From Candidatus Sulfotelmatobacter sp. (GTDB lineage: Bacteria > Vulcanimicrobiota > Vulcanimicrobiia > Vulcanimicrobiales > Vulcanimicrobiaceae), in assembly GCA_035504415.1 (NCBI GenBank), contig DATJRY010000019.1:1-64000 (forward strand): DNA of 64,000 nucleotides, written 5' to 3'. The first letter of the stretch is position 1. Each line of letters opens with the position of its first letter. Shown one piece after another: positions 39,684 to 49,273 of the stretch. A program made the translations under genes and the position numbers. The notes below the pieces were generated by a model. That model ran no database searches. It saw only the letters and a list, made by a program, of their open reading frames with translations, and was not told where the DNA came from.

Positions 39684-41453
39684 GTGGACGACGTCACTGG
39701 AAAACTGCAGGACGCGGCTGCGCGCCTGCGCCAGACGTCGGGCCGCATCGCCGAGAACGCGCTGATCCAAGCTGTCTCGGTCCAGCAGATCGCCGACGTC
39801 GCCGCCGATTCGGCGCACGACCTCGCCGTCGCGCTGTCCGACGTGCGCGCCGCGTCCAACCAGGCCCGCGAGGCCGAACAACGCGTCAGCGCGACCGGCG
39901 CCGAGATCGACCAACTCGTGCGCGCCGTCGAGACGCTCGCCGGCGCGGCGCGCGCCAGCGGCTCGACGATGACCGATTTCCTCGCCTCGCTCGAGCGAAT
40001 CGACGAGATCGTCGACTTCGTGCACGAGGTCTCCGAACGCACCAACCTGCTCTCGCTCAACGCTGCGATCGAAGCGGCGCGCGCCGGCGAGCACGGCCGC
40101 GGTTTCGCCGTCGTCGCCGCCGAGATCCGTAAGCTGGCCGACTCGACCCGCACCGCGACGGCCGAGATGGAGAAGCTGCTGGGCGCGGTCCGCAGCGGCG
40201 GCGAGAAGACCGCGCAGATCGCCGCCTCGTCGGACGCCTCGGTGCGCCAAGGCGAGTCCGCCGCGGCCGGTGCCCGCGACGCGCTGGTCGCGATCTCGTC
40301 GGCGGTCGGCTCGACCGCGTCCGCGTTCGACGCCGTCGAACGCTCGATCGAAGCCGAAGCCAGCCGCTCCGAAGAGTTCGGCCGCAACGCCGCGCAGCTG
40401 CTGCGCACGACCCGTTCCCACTACGCCGACGCGGTCGAGTCGAACCTGGCCGTCAACGCCATCGACTACCACGTCACCGAGATGCAGGCCGCGGGCAGCA
40501 CGCCGCAGTTGAGCCCGGCGCGCGTGCTGTGCGCGCTGGCCGGCACCTCGGTCGCCGGCCGCGGCACCGACGAGCTGGCGCGGCGTCTCGCCGCCGACAT
40601 CCCGGAGCTCGGCTTCGCCAACGTCCCGCCGCAAGGCCGCAGCGAGTTCGACGTGCTGCAGGCCGTGCGGCGCGGCGACGCCGTCGTCGGCGTGGTCAGC
40701 GTCGCAATCCTGGGCAACTTGGTGCCGGCGATCCAGCTGATCGAGGCGCCGTACTTGGTCGAAGACCGCGCCCATGCGCACGCGCTGCTGAGCGGCCCGT
40801 ACGGTGCGCAGACGCTGGCCTCGATCACACCCTACGGACTGGTCGGACTGGGGTTCTTCGAGACCGGCTTCAAGCACGTCACCAACGTCGTGCGCCCGAT
40901 TCGCATGCCCGCGGACATCGAGCGCCTGCGCTTGCGCGTCATGGAGGCGCCGGTACACGTCGCGATCGCCGACGCCTGGCAGGCGATGGTGCGGCCGGTG
41001 GCGACCAACAACATCCTGGACGCGTTGCGGCGCGGCGAGCTCGACGGGCAAGCCAGCAACTCGCTGCCGATGAACGTGGCCACCAAGATCTACGAAGCGC
41101 AGCGCTATCTGACGCTGACCGCGCACTCCTACGCGACGCAGGTGATCGTCGCGAACGCCGACTGGCTGCGCGCCGCCGGCGAGCACCGCGCGCGGATCGA
41201 GGCCACCGTCGCCGCCGTCATGAGCTGGCAGAGCGAGGACGCCGCGCGTGCCGAACGCGCGGCCTTCGCCGAATTGGAGAAGCGGCTCGAAATCATTCGG
41301 CTGAACGACGCCGAGCATCGCGCGTTCGTCGCCTCCACGCAGTCCGCGTACGGCGTCCTCGAACGGCTGGTCGGCAAGGAGCCGATCGCGCAGATCCGTC
41401 GCGCCGCCGATCAAGCCCGGCCGGAGAAACGCAGCACCGCGCGCGCGTCCTGA
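39684..41453 (+). CDS. Chemoreceptor signalling domain fused to a DctP-type binding domain
   Basis: A 589-residue protein with no signal peptide or membrane helix. Residues about 1-255 are an MCP signalling coiled coil with the hairpin tip [20 protein letters not shown] (around 122-141). Residues about 265-545 match TRAP-transporter DctP solute-binding proteins: FVNVP-like EL, then [31 protein letters not shown], and [11 protein letters not shown]. DctP proteins normally work in the periplasm; here the domain would be in the cytoplasm, reporting an internal carboxylate to the chemotaxis machinery. GTG start with GAGGAAG upstream. It lies 82 bp before the hydroquinone dioxygenase genes. Confidence 0.82.
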   Translation: MDDVTGKLQDAAARLRQTSGRIAENALIQAVSVQQIADVAADSAHDLAVALSDVRAASNQAREAEQRVSATGAEIDQLVRAVETLAGAARASGSTMTDFLASLERIDEIVDFVHEVSERTNLLSLNAAIEAARAGEHGRGFAVVAAEIRKLADSTRTATAEMEKLLGAVRSGGEKTAQIAASSDASVRQGESAAAGARDALVAISSAVGSTASAFDAVERSIEAEASRSEEFGRNAAQLLRTTRSHYADAVESNLAVNAIDYHVTEMQAAGSTPQLSPARVLCALAGTSVAGRGTDELARRLAADIPELGFANVPPQGRSEFDVLQAVRRGDAVVGVVSVAILGNLVPAIQLIEAPYLVEDRAHAHALLSGPYGAQTLASITPYGLVGLGFFETGFKHVTNVVRPIRMPADIERLRLRVMEAPVHVAIADAWQAMVRPVATNNILDALRRGELDGQASNSLPMNVATKIYEAQRYLTLTAHSYATQVIVANADWLRAAGEHRARIEATVAAVMSWQSEDAARAERAAFAELEKRLEIIRLNDAEHRAFVASTQSAYGVLERLVGKEPIAQIRRAADQARPEKRSTARAS

Positions 41454-41488
41454 CGAAAGGAAGTTTCCGCCAAGACGCCAACGCGGTC

Positions 41489-41522
41489 GTTCGGATAGAG
41501 AACTGAAGTTCGGATTCCGAAC
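41489..41522. promoter_or_regulatory. Candidate IclR operator pair before hydroquinone genes
   Basis: GTTCGGATTCCGAAC (41508-41522) is a perfect 15-bp palindrome. GTTCGGATAGAGAAC (41489-41503), 19 bp upstream, repeats its left half and final AAC. The GTTCG-N5-CGAAC form resembles sites of PcaR/PobR-type IclR regulators, and such a regulator is encoded at 38761-39567. The palindrome ends 13 bp before the dioxygenase start codon, so binding could block transcription or translation initiation. Confidence 0.55.
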
Positions 41523-41535
41523 AAAGGAGCTCCCG

Positions 41536-42048
41536 ATGGTCGAGACCGCTTCCCGTCTCCACACCGTATTCGGTTCGCTCGGCGACTACCAGAAGGGTAG
41601 CGTCGAGCTCGTGTCCGGCAGCGTCAAAGAATACGCGTTCTCCAACGTCTTCGACGTCGCGGCCAAAGCGAAGCCGTACGAGAAGATCGTCGTCGGCAAG
41701 AACTTGGAGTACGTCATCGAGGCCGTGCGCGCCGAGGGCACCTCGCCGTGGTACGCCTGCGCGCACGACGAGTTCGTGATCGTGATGGACGGGAAGATGC
41801 AGATCGACTTCGTCAAGCTCGACGACCCCGCGTCGGCCGCGCCGGAGAACACCGAGGGGACCGTGCTCGTCGCCGGCGAGCCGAAAGGCGAGAAGATGGG
41901 ACTCGTGCGCGTAGCGCGCGGCCATCAGGCGTTGCTGCCCGCCGGCGCCGCGTATCGTTTCAGCGCCGCCGAGCCCGCGGTCTTCCTGCAACAGACGATT
42001 CTCGGCCCGCTCTCGCAAGAGCGCTGGGGCGAGATCTGCCTGCGCTAG
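41536..42048 (+). CDS. hapC: Hydroquinone 1,2-dioxygenase small subunit
   Basis: A 170-residue cupin-like protein (about 18 kDa). By size, order and partners it fits the small subunit of the two-component Fe(II) hydroquinone dioxygenase (HapC/PnpC type), which opens hydroquinone to 4-hydroxymuconic semialdehyde. The HDEFVIVMDGKMQIDF segment is a cupin strand with a metal-like HxE pattern, and GHQALLPAGAAYRF is the second cupin motif. ATG after AAAGGAG. Identification leans on gene context as much as on sequence; a different ring-cleaving cupin is possible. Confidence 0.7.
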   Translation: MVETASRLHTVFGSLGDYQKGSVELVSGSVKEYAFSNVFDVAAKAKPYEKIVVGKNLEYVIEAVRAEGTSPWYACAHDEFVIVMDGKMQIDFVKLDDPASAAPENTEGTVLVAGEPKGEKMGLVRVARGHQALLPAGAAYRFSAAEPAVFLQQTILGPLSQERWGEICLR

Positions 42049-42072
42049 CGCGAGAGAGAGTGAGAACGCATC

Positions 42073-43101
42073 ATGGCTAGTCTCGAAGAAGCCGTTCCGA
42101 CCGCGCTGCCCGAGCTCGTCGACGCGTCGGCGCCCGACGCCGTGACCGGCTACCGCACCTTCACGCTGGGCGGCTTCCGCTTCTCGCGTGACGGATATTT
42201 CGCGACCATCACCTGGCCGGTCGGCGAGAGCGGCAAACGCCAATCGCACACGATGGCCGTCGACTATTTCTTGCGCGCGCTGATGCGCGACGTCGCCTGG
42301 GGCTTCTTCTACGGCTGGGTCAACTTCGACCACGTCTTCGGGACGAAGAACCAGTACGGCACGGTGCAGGTCTACGGCGGGCGCTACAACGAGGCGTTGC
42401 ACAAGGCCGGCGTCTCGTACGTCGAGACGTTCGAGTCGCCGGTCGCGATGGCGACCTTCAAGGCGATGCTCAGCGACTGGACCAACGCCGGCTGGGATCC
42501 GTTCGCCGCGCCGGAAGAGACGGGCAAGACGGTGTTCGGCCCGAAGAACGGCGACAACGACGCCGCCATCAACCGCGACCGCGTCGTGTCGCGCCGTATG
42601 GTCAGCCTGCCGGGCGACTCGGTGCTGCGCACCGATGCGACGCATCCGATCAACCGGCACTTCGCCGACGTGCCGCAAGACGAGCCCGACGTCGTCTGCG
42701 AGCCGGGCTTCGAGGGCGAGCTGGCCGCGTACAACTTGTTCGCGTACCTCTCACGCTCCGACGTGACCTGGAACCCGTCGGTCGTCAGCGTCTGCAAGCA
42801 GAGCTTGGCGTGCCCGACGACCGAAGAGTTCATCCTGCCCGTCAAGCACGGCAACGACCGCATCGAGTGGTTCATCCAGTTCTCGGACCACATCGTCTGG
42901 GACGTCGAGGACAAAGAGACGGGCCGACCACGCGCGCGGGTGACGATGCGCGCGGGCGACGTCGCCGCGATGCCGGCCGACATCCGTCATCAAGGTTACT
43001 CGCCGAAGCGCTCGATGCTCTTCGTGTGGGAGAACGCGACGCCGGGTCTGCCCGAACGCTACGAGGCGGGCGAGCTTCCCCCGTACCCGGCCGAGTTCTG
43101 A
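42073..43101 (+). CDS. hapD: Hydroquinone 1,2-dioxygenase large subunit
   Basis: A 342-residue protein (about 38 kDa), matching the large, iron-binding subunit size of HapD/PnpD hydroquinone dioxygenases. Visible features are YFLRALMRDVAWGFFYGW near residue 60-80, FDHVFGTKNQYGTV, a C-terminal cupin-like part with IEWFIQFSDHIVWDVEDKE, and MPADIRHQGY, which may hold metal ligands. It starts 24 bp after the small subunit and is followed after 7 bp by an aldehyde dehydrogenase, as in known hydroquinone clusters. Confidence 0.75.
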   Translation: MASLEEAVPTALPELVDASAPDAVTGYRTFTLGGFRFSRDGYFATITWPVGESGKRQSHTMAVDYFLRALMRDVAWGFFYGWVNFDHVFGTKNQYGTVQVYGGRYNEALHKAGVSYVETFESPVAMATFKAMLSDWTNAGWDPFAAPEETGKTVFGPKNGDNDAAINRDRVVSRRMVSLPGDSVLRTDATHPINRHFADVPQDEPDVVCEPGFEGELAAYNLFAYLSRSDVTWNPSVVSVCKQSLACPTTEEFILPVKHGNDRIEWFIQFSDHIVWDVEDKETGRPRARVTMRAGDVAAMPADIRHQGYSPKRSMLFVWENATPGLPERYEAGELPPYPAEF

Positions 43102-43108
43102 TCGCACC

Positions 43109-44608
43109 GTGGCGCAGGTGAACGGCGCGGCGACGCTCGCCGCGCCGCGCACCGGGCTGTTCATCGGCAACCGGTTCGTCGACGCGCTCGACGGCCGCCG
43201 GCTGCCGGTGATCAATCCGCACGACGGCACGACGCTGGCCCAGATCGCGCTCGCCGGCGCCGTCGACGTCGACCGCGCGGTGCTGGCGGCGCAAGCGGCG
43301 TTTCCGTCGTGGAGCCGGCTGGCCGCGGCCGACCGCGGCCGGCTGCTGCTCAAGCTCGCCGACGCGATCGAAGCCAACGCCGAAGAGCTGGCGCAGTTGG
43401 AGTCGCGCGACACCGGCCACCCGATTCGCGACACGCGCCGGCTCGACGTGCCGCGCACCGCGGCGTGCTATCGCTACTTCGGCGGGATGGCCGACAAGTT
43501 CGAAGGCACCGTCGTGCCCGTCGAGGCCGGTTTCCTCAACTACGTCACGCACGAAGCGATCGGTGTCGTCGGGCAAATCTGCCCGTGGAACTTCCCGATC
43601 ATGTTCACCAGCTGGAAGATGGGTCCGGCGCTGGCGGCCGGCAACACCGTCGTCCTCAAACCCTCGGAGCTCACGCCGCTCTCGACCCTGCGGCTGGCCG
43701 AGCTGGCCGCGGAGGTCGGCTTTCCCGACGGCGTGATCAACGTGGTGCCGGGCTTGGGCGAAGAAGCCGGACAGCGGCTCGTCGATCATCCCGACGTGCG
43801 TAAGATCTCGTTCACCGGCTCGACCGCCGTCGGCCGGCGGGTGATGGAAGGTGCGTCGCGCACCCTCAAGCGGGTCGGCCTCGAGCTGGGCGGCAAAGGC
43901 GCGAACGTCGTCTTCGCCGACGCCGATCTGGACGCCGCGATCGGCGGCTCCGCGTTCGCGATCTTCCACAACCAGGGGCAAGCGTGCATCGCCGGCTCGC
44001 GGCTGATCCTGCACGAAGCGGTCGCCGACGAGTTCCTGGCGCGCTTCGGCGCGCTTGCGGCATCGATCCGCCTCGGCGATCCGCTCGACGAGCGGACCGA
44101 GATGGGACCGCTGACCTCGGCGGTCCACCGCGACCGCGTGATGAGCTACGTCACGGTCGCGCTCGACGAGGGCGGCACGATCTTGCAGGGCGGCAAGGCG
44201 CCTGACGATCCGGCCTTGGCCGCCGGCTACTACGTCGAGCCGACCATCGTCGCGGCGCCGCTCGGCTCGCGCGTGACCTGCGAGGAAGTGTTCGGTCCGT
44301 TCGTCAGCGTCGCGCGCTTCCGCACCGACGAGGAAGCGCTGGCACTCGCCAACGCGACCGAGTACGGATTGGGCAGCGGTCTGTGGACGCGCGACCTGGC
44401 GCGCGCGCACCGCTTCGGCCGCGACATCCGCTCGGGGATGGTGTGGATCAACGCCTACAAGCGCGTCAATCCCGGCTCGCCGTTCGGCGGCGTCGGCGCG
44501 TCGGGCCAAGGCCGCGAGATGGGTTTCGAGGCGATGCGGCAGTACACCGAGCCGAAGTCGGTGTGGGTCAACGTCGATGCGCGGATCCCACCCTTCTATC
44601 CTCGCTGA
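43109..44608 (+). CDS. hapE: Aldehyde dehydrogenase, probable 4-hydroxymuconic semialdehyde dehydrogenase
   Basis: A 499-residue NAD(P)-dependent aldehyde dehydrogenase. Catalytic elements are complete: PWNFPIMF and KPSELTPLS for cofactor, FTGSTAVG, LELGGKGANVVF with the general-base Glu, and the nucleophile Cys in NQGQACIAGSR. Placed directly after a hydroquinone dioxygenase and before maleylacetate reductase, it most likely oxidises 4-hydroxymuconic semialdehyde to maleylacetate. GTG start at 43109. The 3' end overlaps the next gene by 32 bp. Confidence 0.82.
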   Translation: MAQVNGAATLAAPRTGLFIGNRFVDALDGRRLPVINPHDGTTLAQIALAGAVDVDRAVLAAQAAFPSWSRLAAADRGRLLLKLADAIEANAEELAQLESRDTGHPIRDTRRLDVPRTAACYRYFGGMADKFEGTVVPVEAGFLNYVTHEAIGVVGQICPWNFPIMFTSWKMGPALAAGNTVVLKPSELTPLSTLRLAELAAEVGFPDGVINVVPGLGEEAGQRLVDHPDVRKISFTGSTAVGRRVMEGASRTLKRVGLELGGKGANVVFADADLDAAIGGSAFAIFHNQGQACIAGSRLILHEAVADEFLARFGALAASIRLGDPLDERTEMGPLTSAVHRDRVMSYVTVALDEGGTILQGGKAPDDPALAAGYYVEPTIVAAPLGSRVTCEEVFGPFVSVARFRTDEEALALANATEYGLGSGLWTRDLARAHRFGRDIRSGMVWINAYKRVNPGSPFGGVGASGQGREMGFEAMRQYTEPKSVWVNVDARIPPFYPR

Positions 44609-45683
44609 CGCCGCCGCGCTGGTGCGCGGCTTCGTCTACGAAGGGACGCCGACGCGCGTGGTCTTCGCGGCCGGTGCGTCGGCGCAGCTGGCCGAGGAGC
44701 TCGATCGCGCCGGCTTGCGCGCGGTACTGCTGGTCGCCGGCGACGAGCAGTACGCGCGGCTGGGCGACGTCGCCGCCGCGCTCGGTGCACGGGTCGGCGG
44801 GACGTTCAACGAGGTGCGCGAGCACGTGCCGGTCGCGCTCGCCGCGCGCGCGCGTCGCTTCGCGGCCGAGATCGGCGCCGACGGGATCGTCGCGCTGGGC
44901 GGGGGCTCGGCGATCGGCCTGGCGAAAGCGGTCGCGCTCACCAGCGGCCTGCCGATCGTGGCGGTGCCGACCACCTATGCCGGCTCGGAGATGACCCCGA
45001 TCTACGGGCTGACCGAAGACGGCCGCAAGACGACCGGCCGCGATCCGCGCGTGCGCCCGCAGGTCGTCGTGTACGATCCGCTGCTGACGCGCACGCTCTC
45101 GCCGGAGCTTTCCGCCGCCAGCGGCCTGAACGCGCTGGCGCACGCGGTCGAAGCGCTGTACGCGATCGACGCGAATCCGGTCGTCTCGCTGATCGCCGAG
45201 GAGAGCATTCGCGCGCTGGCGGCCGGGCTGCCCCGCGTCGTCGAGGGGCCGGACGACGTCGACGCGCGCGCGCAGTGCCTGTACGGTGCGTGGCTGGCCG
45301 GCATCGCGCTCGGCTCGGTCTCGATGGCGCTGCACCACAAGCTCTGCCACACGCTCGGCGGGACGTGGGATCTTCCGCATGCGCGCACGCACGCGGTCGT
45401 GCTGCCGCACGCGGCAGCCTACAACGCACCGGCCGCGCCGACCGCGATGGCGCGCGTCGCGCGCGCGCTCGGCGTCGACGACGCGCCGCGCGGGCTCGCC
45501 GATCTCGCGCGCCGGCTGGGTGTGCCGGGAACGCTGCGCGAGCTCGGTTTTCCGTCGGCCGCGCTCGATCGCGCCGCCGACCTGGCCGCGGCTTCACCCT
45601 ACCCCAATCCGCGCCCGATCGAGCGCGACGCGATCCGCGCGCTGTTGGCGCGCGCGTTCGACGGCGAGCTCGCGCGGGCGTGA
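44577..45683 (+). CDS. hapF: Maleylacetate reductase
   Basis: A 368-residue iron-containing alcohol dehydrogenase family enzyme that reduces maleylacetate to 3-oxoadipate with NAD(P)H. The family's GFVYEGTPTRVVFAAG opening, ALGGGSAIGLAKA nucleotide loop, YAGSEMTPIYG and the metal-site block ALHHKLCHTLGGTWDLPHAR are all typical of maleylacetate reductases. ATG 44577 overlaps the dehydrogenase; GTG 44622 would remove 15 leading residues and is also plausible. It joins the hydroquinone branch and the hydroxyquinol branch encoded at 50313. Confidence 0.9.
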   Translation: MRGSHPSILADAAALVRGFVYEGTPTRVVFAAGASAQLAEELDRAGLRAVLLVAGDEQYARLGDVAAALGARVGGTFNEVREHVPVALAARARRFAAEIGADGIVALGGGSAIGLAKAVALTSGLPIVAVPTTYAGSEMTPIYGLTEDGRKTTGRDPRVRPQVVVYDPLLTRTLSPELSAASGLNALAHAVEALYAIDANPVVSLIAEESIRALAAGLPRVVEGPDDVDARAQCLYGAWLAGIALGSVSMALHHKLCHTLGGTWDLPHARTHAVVLPHAAAYNAPAAPTAMARVARALGVDDAPRGLADLARRLGVPGTLRELGFPSAALDRAADLAAASPYPNPRPIERDAIRALLARAFDGELARA

Positions 45684-45711
45684 CACCCACACACCGGAAG
45701 GAGGCACCACG

Positions 45712-46989
45712 ATGGGAAGCTCGTACGACCTGACCCGCCGCCGCATGCTCGGCATCACGGCCGCGGGCGCCGCCGCCGCGACGCTCGGCGTCCGCGCGCC
45801 GGCCCGCGCCGCACGCACGATCACGCTCGGCTTCGTTTCACCGCAGACGGGACCGCTCGCCGCGTTCGGCGAGGCCGACAGCTACGTGCTCTCGGCGCTG
45901 CGCAAGCGGCTCGCCGACGGCATCACGATCGGCGGCACGAAGTATCCCATCGCGGTCGTCGTCAAGGACAGCCAGTCCTCGCCGAACCGCGCCGGTGAGG
46001 TGGCCTCGGAGCTGATCTTACAGAACAAGGTCGATCTGATGCTCGTCTCCTCGACGCCGGAGACGACGAATCCGGTCGCCGACCAGTGCGAGCTCAACGC
46101 CGTGCCGTGCATCTCGACGGTGACGCCCTGGCAAGCGTGGTTCTTCCCGCGCCACGGCGATCCGGCCAAGGGCTTCGAGTGGACGTACCACTTCTTCTGG
46201 GGACTCGAGGACGTCGAGTCGGTGTTCCTCGGGATGTGGAATCAGGTCAGCACCAACAAGCTCGCCGGCGGTCTGTTCCCCAACGACGGCGACGGCAACG
46301 CGTGGGCCGACCCCGTGCACGGCATGCCGCCGGTGCTGGCGAAGGACGGCTACAAGCTGAACGACCCCGGCCACTATCAAGACCTGACCGCCGACTGCTC
46401 GGCGCAGATCAGCGCGTTCAAGAAGGGCGATTGCGAGGTGCTCACCGGCGTGCCGCTGCCGCCGGACTTCAAGAACTTCTGGACGCAGGCGCACCAGCAA
46501 GGCTATCGCCCCAAGATCGCGTCGATCGGCAAGGCGCTGCTGTTTCCGAGCTCGATCGAGGCGCTCGGTCCGATCGGCAACGGGCTGACCAGCGAAGTCT
46601 GGTGGACGCCGGCGCATCCGTTCCACTCCTCGCTGACCGGTCAGAGCGCCGGGCAGTTGGCGGCGGCGTACAGCGCCGCGACCGGCAAGCAGTGGACGCA
46701 GCCGCTGGGCTTCTCGCACGCGCTCTTCGAGGTCGCGGTGCACGTGCTCTCGCACGCGTCCGACGTCAACAAGAAGGAAGCGATCCGCGACGCGTTGGCG
46801 ACGGCCAGCGTGGATACGGTGGTCGGTCCGGTGCGGTGGGGCAAAGGACCGGTCAAGAACGTCGCCAAGACGCTGCTCGTCGGCGGCCAGTGGGAGCACG
46901 GGAAGAAATACCCCTACGAGCTGGTCATCGTCGAGAACGCGCTGGCAAAGGAGATTCCGCTGCAAGGGAAGGTCAAGCCGCTCGCATGA
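45712..46989 (+). CDS. Liv-type substrate-binding protein, Tat signal (cassette B)
   Basis: A 425-residue binding protein with a twin-arginine signal (LTRRRMLGITAAGAAAA) and a type I periplasmic fold (LGFVSPQTGPLAAFGEADSY). It shares GGTKYP and DSQSSPNRA with the cassette C binding protein and is clearly its paralogue. ATG after GGAAGGAGG. It lies 28 bp downstream of maleylacetate reductase, so cassette B is probably cotranscribed with the hydroquinone genes and imports their aromatic substrate. Confidence 0.9.
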   Translation: MGSSYDLTRRRMLGITAAGAAAATLGVRAPARAARTITLGFVSPQTGPLAAFGEADSYVLSALRKRLADGITIGGTKYPIAVVVKDSQSSPNRAGEVASELILQNKVDLMLVSSTPETTNPVADQCELNAVPCISTVTPWQAWFFPRHGDPAKGFEWTYHFFWGLEDVESVFLGMWNQVSTNKLAGGLFPNDGDGNAWADPVHGMPPVLAKDGYKLNDPGHYQDLTADCSAQISAFKKGDCEVLTGVPLPPDFKNFWTQAHQQGYRPKIASIGKALLFPSSIEALGPIGNGLTSEVWWTPAHPFHSSLTGQSAGQLAAAYSAATGKQWTQPLGFSHALFEVAVHVLSHASDVNKKEAIRDALATASVDTVVGPVRWGKGPVKNVAKTLLVGGQWEHGKKYPYELVIVENALAKEIPLQGKVKPLA

Positions 46990-47708
46990 CGGCGCTCGTC
47001 GAGGCGCGCAGTCTCGCCAAACGGTTCGGCGCACTGCGCGTCGTCGACGACGTCTCCCTCACCGTCGCACCCGGCGAGGCGCTCGGGATCATCGGCCCCA
47101 ACGGCGCCGGGAAGACGACCCTGTTCAACCTGCTCGGTGGCGACTACGCCACCGATGCGGGCACCATTGCGTTCCAGGAACGCGACGTCACGCGGCTGGC
47201 GCCGGCGGAACGCGCCCGTTTGGGCATCGGGCGGACCTACCAGATCGCCGACCCGTTCGTCAAGCTGACGGTGTTCGAGAACGCGCTGGTCGCCGGCACG
47301 TTCGGCGCGCGGCGCGGCACGCGCGACGCCGAGGCGCTGGCCGTCGAGGCGTTGCGCCGTACGCACCTGCTTGCCAAGGCAAACCGGCCGGCGGGATCGC
47401 TGCCGCTGCTCGACCGCAAGCGCCTGGAGGTCGCGCGCGCGCTCGCCACCGACCCGGCACTGCTCTTGCTCGACGAGATCGCCGGTGGACTGACCGAGGC
47501 CGAGGCGCACGAGGTGGTCGCGCTGGTGCAGGAGGTCGTCGCCGCCGGCGTCGCGATCGTGTGGATCGAGCACGTCGTGCACGCGCTCTTCGCGGTCGCG
47601 ACGCGGCTGATCGTCATGGCCGACGGCAAGGTGTTCGCCGAAGGCGAACCGCGCGCCGTGCTCGACCGCCCCAACGTGCGCAGCTTGTACCTGGGGATCG
47701 AGGCGTGA
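46986..47708 (+). CDS. livG: Liv-type ABC ATPase LivG (cassette B)
   Basis: A 240-residue ATPase with Walker A GPNGAGKTT and Walker B LLLDEIAGGL. The region GIGRTYQIADPFVKLTVFEN is LivG-like; as in cassettes A and C, the signature helix reads LLDRKRLEVARAL instead of LSGG. Start overlaps the binding-protein stop (ATGA). Confidence 0.92.
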   Translation: MTALVEARSLAKRFGALRVVDDVSLTVAPGEALGIIGPNGAGKTTLFNLLGGDYATDAGTIAFQERDVTRLAPAERARLGIGRTYQIADPFVKLTVFENALVAGTFGARRGTRDAEALAVEALRRTHLLAKANRPAGSLPLLDRKRLEVARALATDPALLLLDEIAGGLTEAEAHEVVALVQEVVAAGVAIVWIEHVVHALFAVATRLIVMADGKVFAEGEPRAVLDRPNVRSLYLGIEA

Positions 47709-48400
47709 TGCTCGACGTGCGCGGGCTGTCCGCGTTCTACGGCGACTTCCAAGCGCTCTTCGACGTCGACCTCTCCGTCGACGCGGGGGAGCGGATCGCG
47801 CTGGTCGGCGCCAACGGCGCGGGCAAGTCGACGCTGCTGCGCAGCATCGCCGGCACGCTGCGCTCGCGCCCCGACGCGATCGTCTTCGACGGCGCGCCGA
47901 TCGGCGAGCTGCCGGCATCGAAGGTCGCGCGGCTGGGAATCGCGCTCGTCCCCGAAGGACGGCGGCTGTTCCCCAGCCTCACGGTCGAGGAGAACCTGCG
48001 CGCCGGCGGGCTCGGCGATCGCACCGGCGCTTGGAACCTCGAGCGCGTCTACGCGCTCTTTCCGATCCTGCGCGAGAAGCGCAACGCGCCCGCGACCTCG
48101 CTCTCGGGCGGCCAGCAGCAGATGTGCGCGATCGGACGGGCGCTGATGGCCAATCCGCGCCTGCTGCTGTGCGACGAGATCTCGCTGGGCTTGGCGCCGG
48201 CGGTCGTCAAGCAGGTCTACGCCGCGCTCGACGAGGTGTGCGCGGGCGGTCTGGCGGTGGTGCTGGTCGAGCAGGACGTCGAGTTGGCGCGCTCGCGAAC
48301 GGAGCGCGTGGTGTGCCTGCTGCACGGACGCGTGACCCTGACCGGGCGCTCGTGCGAGCTGGAGCGCGAGACGATCTCGCGCGCGTACTTCGGAGTCTGA
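47708..48400 (+). CDS. livF: Liv-type ABC ATPase LivF (cassette B)
   Basis: A 230-residue ATPase with Walker A GANGAGKST, signature LSGGQQQMCAIGRALM, Walker B LLLCDEISLG, and the LivF-typical LVPEGRRLFPSLTVEEN. ATG 47708 overlaps the LivG stop by one base; GTG 47705 is an equal alternative. Confidence 0.93.
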   Translation: MLDVRGLSAFYGDFQALFDVDLSVDAGERIALVGANGAGKSTLLRSIAGTLRSRPDAIVFDGAPIGELPASKVARLGIALVPEGRRLFPSLTVEENLRAGGLGDRTGAWNLERVYALFPILREKRNAPATSLSGGQQQMCAIGRALMANPRLLLCDEISLGLAPAVVKQVYAALDEVCAGGLAVVLVEQDVELARSRTERVVCLLHGRVTLTGRSCELERETISRAYFGV

Positions 48401-48403
48401 GGC

Positions 48404-49273
48404 GTGGGCTGGATCGACACGATCATCCAAGGGATCCTGCTCGGCGGCCTGTTCGCGCTCTTCGCGCTCGGCCTGGCCGTGATCTACGGCGTGATGAAGC
48501 TGATCAACATCGCGCACGGCGACTTCATCGTGCTGGGCGCGTACGTCGCGCTGGGCATCTCCGGCGCGACCGGCCGCAGCCCGTTCGTCGTGCTGCCCAT
48601 CGTCGTCGTGATCTTCATGCTGTTCGGCTACGTCTTGCAGCGCACGATCCTCAACTACACGCTCGGGCGCGACATCCTCATCCCGTTGGTGGTCACCTAC
48701 GGCATCTCGGTCGTGATCCAAAACTTGCTCCTGCAAGTCACCTCGGCCGACTCACGTTCCCTCAAGGTCGGCGGCATCGAAACCGCCAGCATCGCGCTGC
48801 CGGGTGGACTCGCGATCGGGTGGCTCCCGCTGCTCACGCTCGCCACGGCGCTGGCGGCGACGATCTTCTTGGAGTGGCTGTTCAACCACACGCGCCTGGG
48901 GATCGCGTTCCGTGCCGCCTCGGACGATCGCGAGACGGCCAACCTGATGGGCGTCAACGACTTGCGGCTGTACGCCTACGCGACCGCGATCGCGCTCGGG
49001 GTCGTCGCGCTGGCGAGCTTGTTCATGGGGATCAAGTTCGAGTTCACACCGGATCTAGGCTCGAGCTTCCTCCTGTACGCCTTCGAAGCGGTCGTGATCG
49101 GCGGTCTGGGGTCGTTCTGGGGGACGTTCTTGGGCGGCATCGTGCTCGGCGTCGCGCAGGCGATCGGCTTTGCGATCAACCCCGGCTGGGGGATCTTGCT
49201 GGGCCACTTGGTGTTCCTCGCGGTGTTGGTGCTGCGGCCGAACGGCCTGGTCCCGCGGAGCGCGGCCGCGTGA
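48404..49273 (+). CDS. livH: Liv-type ABC permease LivH (cassette B)
   Basis: A 289-residue permease with eight or nine membrane helices and the LivH blocks MKLINIAHGDFIVLGAYVAL and FEAVVIGGLGSFWGTFLGG. GTG start three bases after livF; the stop overlaps livM. Confidence 0.93.
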   Translation: MGWIDTIIQGILLGGLFALFALGLAVIYGVMKLINIAHGDFIVLGAYVALGISGATGRSPFVVLPIVVVIFMLFGYVLQRTILNYTLGRDILIPLVVTYGISVVIQNLLLQVTSADSRSLKVGGIETASIALPGGLAIGWLPLLTLATALAATIFLEWLFNHTRLGIAFRAASDDRETANLMGVNDLRLYAYATAIALGVVALASLFMGIKFEFTPDLGSSFLLYAFEAVVIGGLGSFWGTFLGGIVLGVAQAIGFAINPGWGILLGHLVFLAVLVLRPNGLVPRSAAA

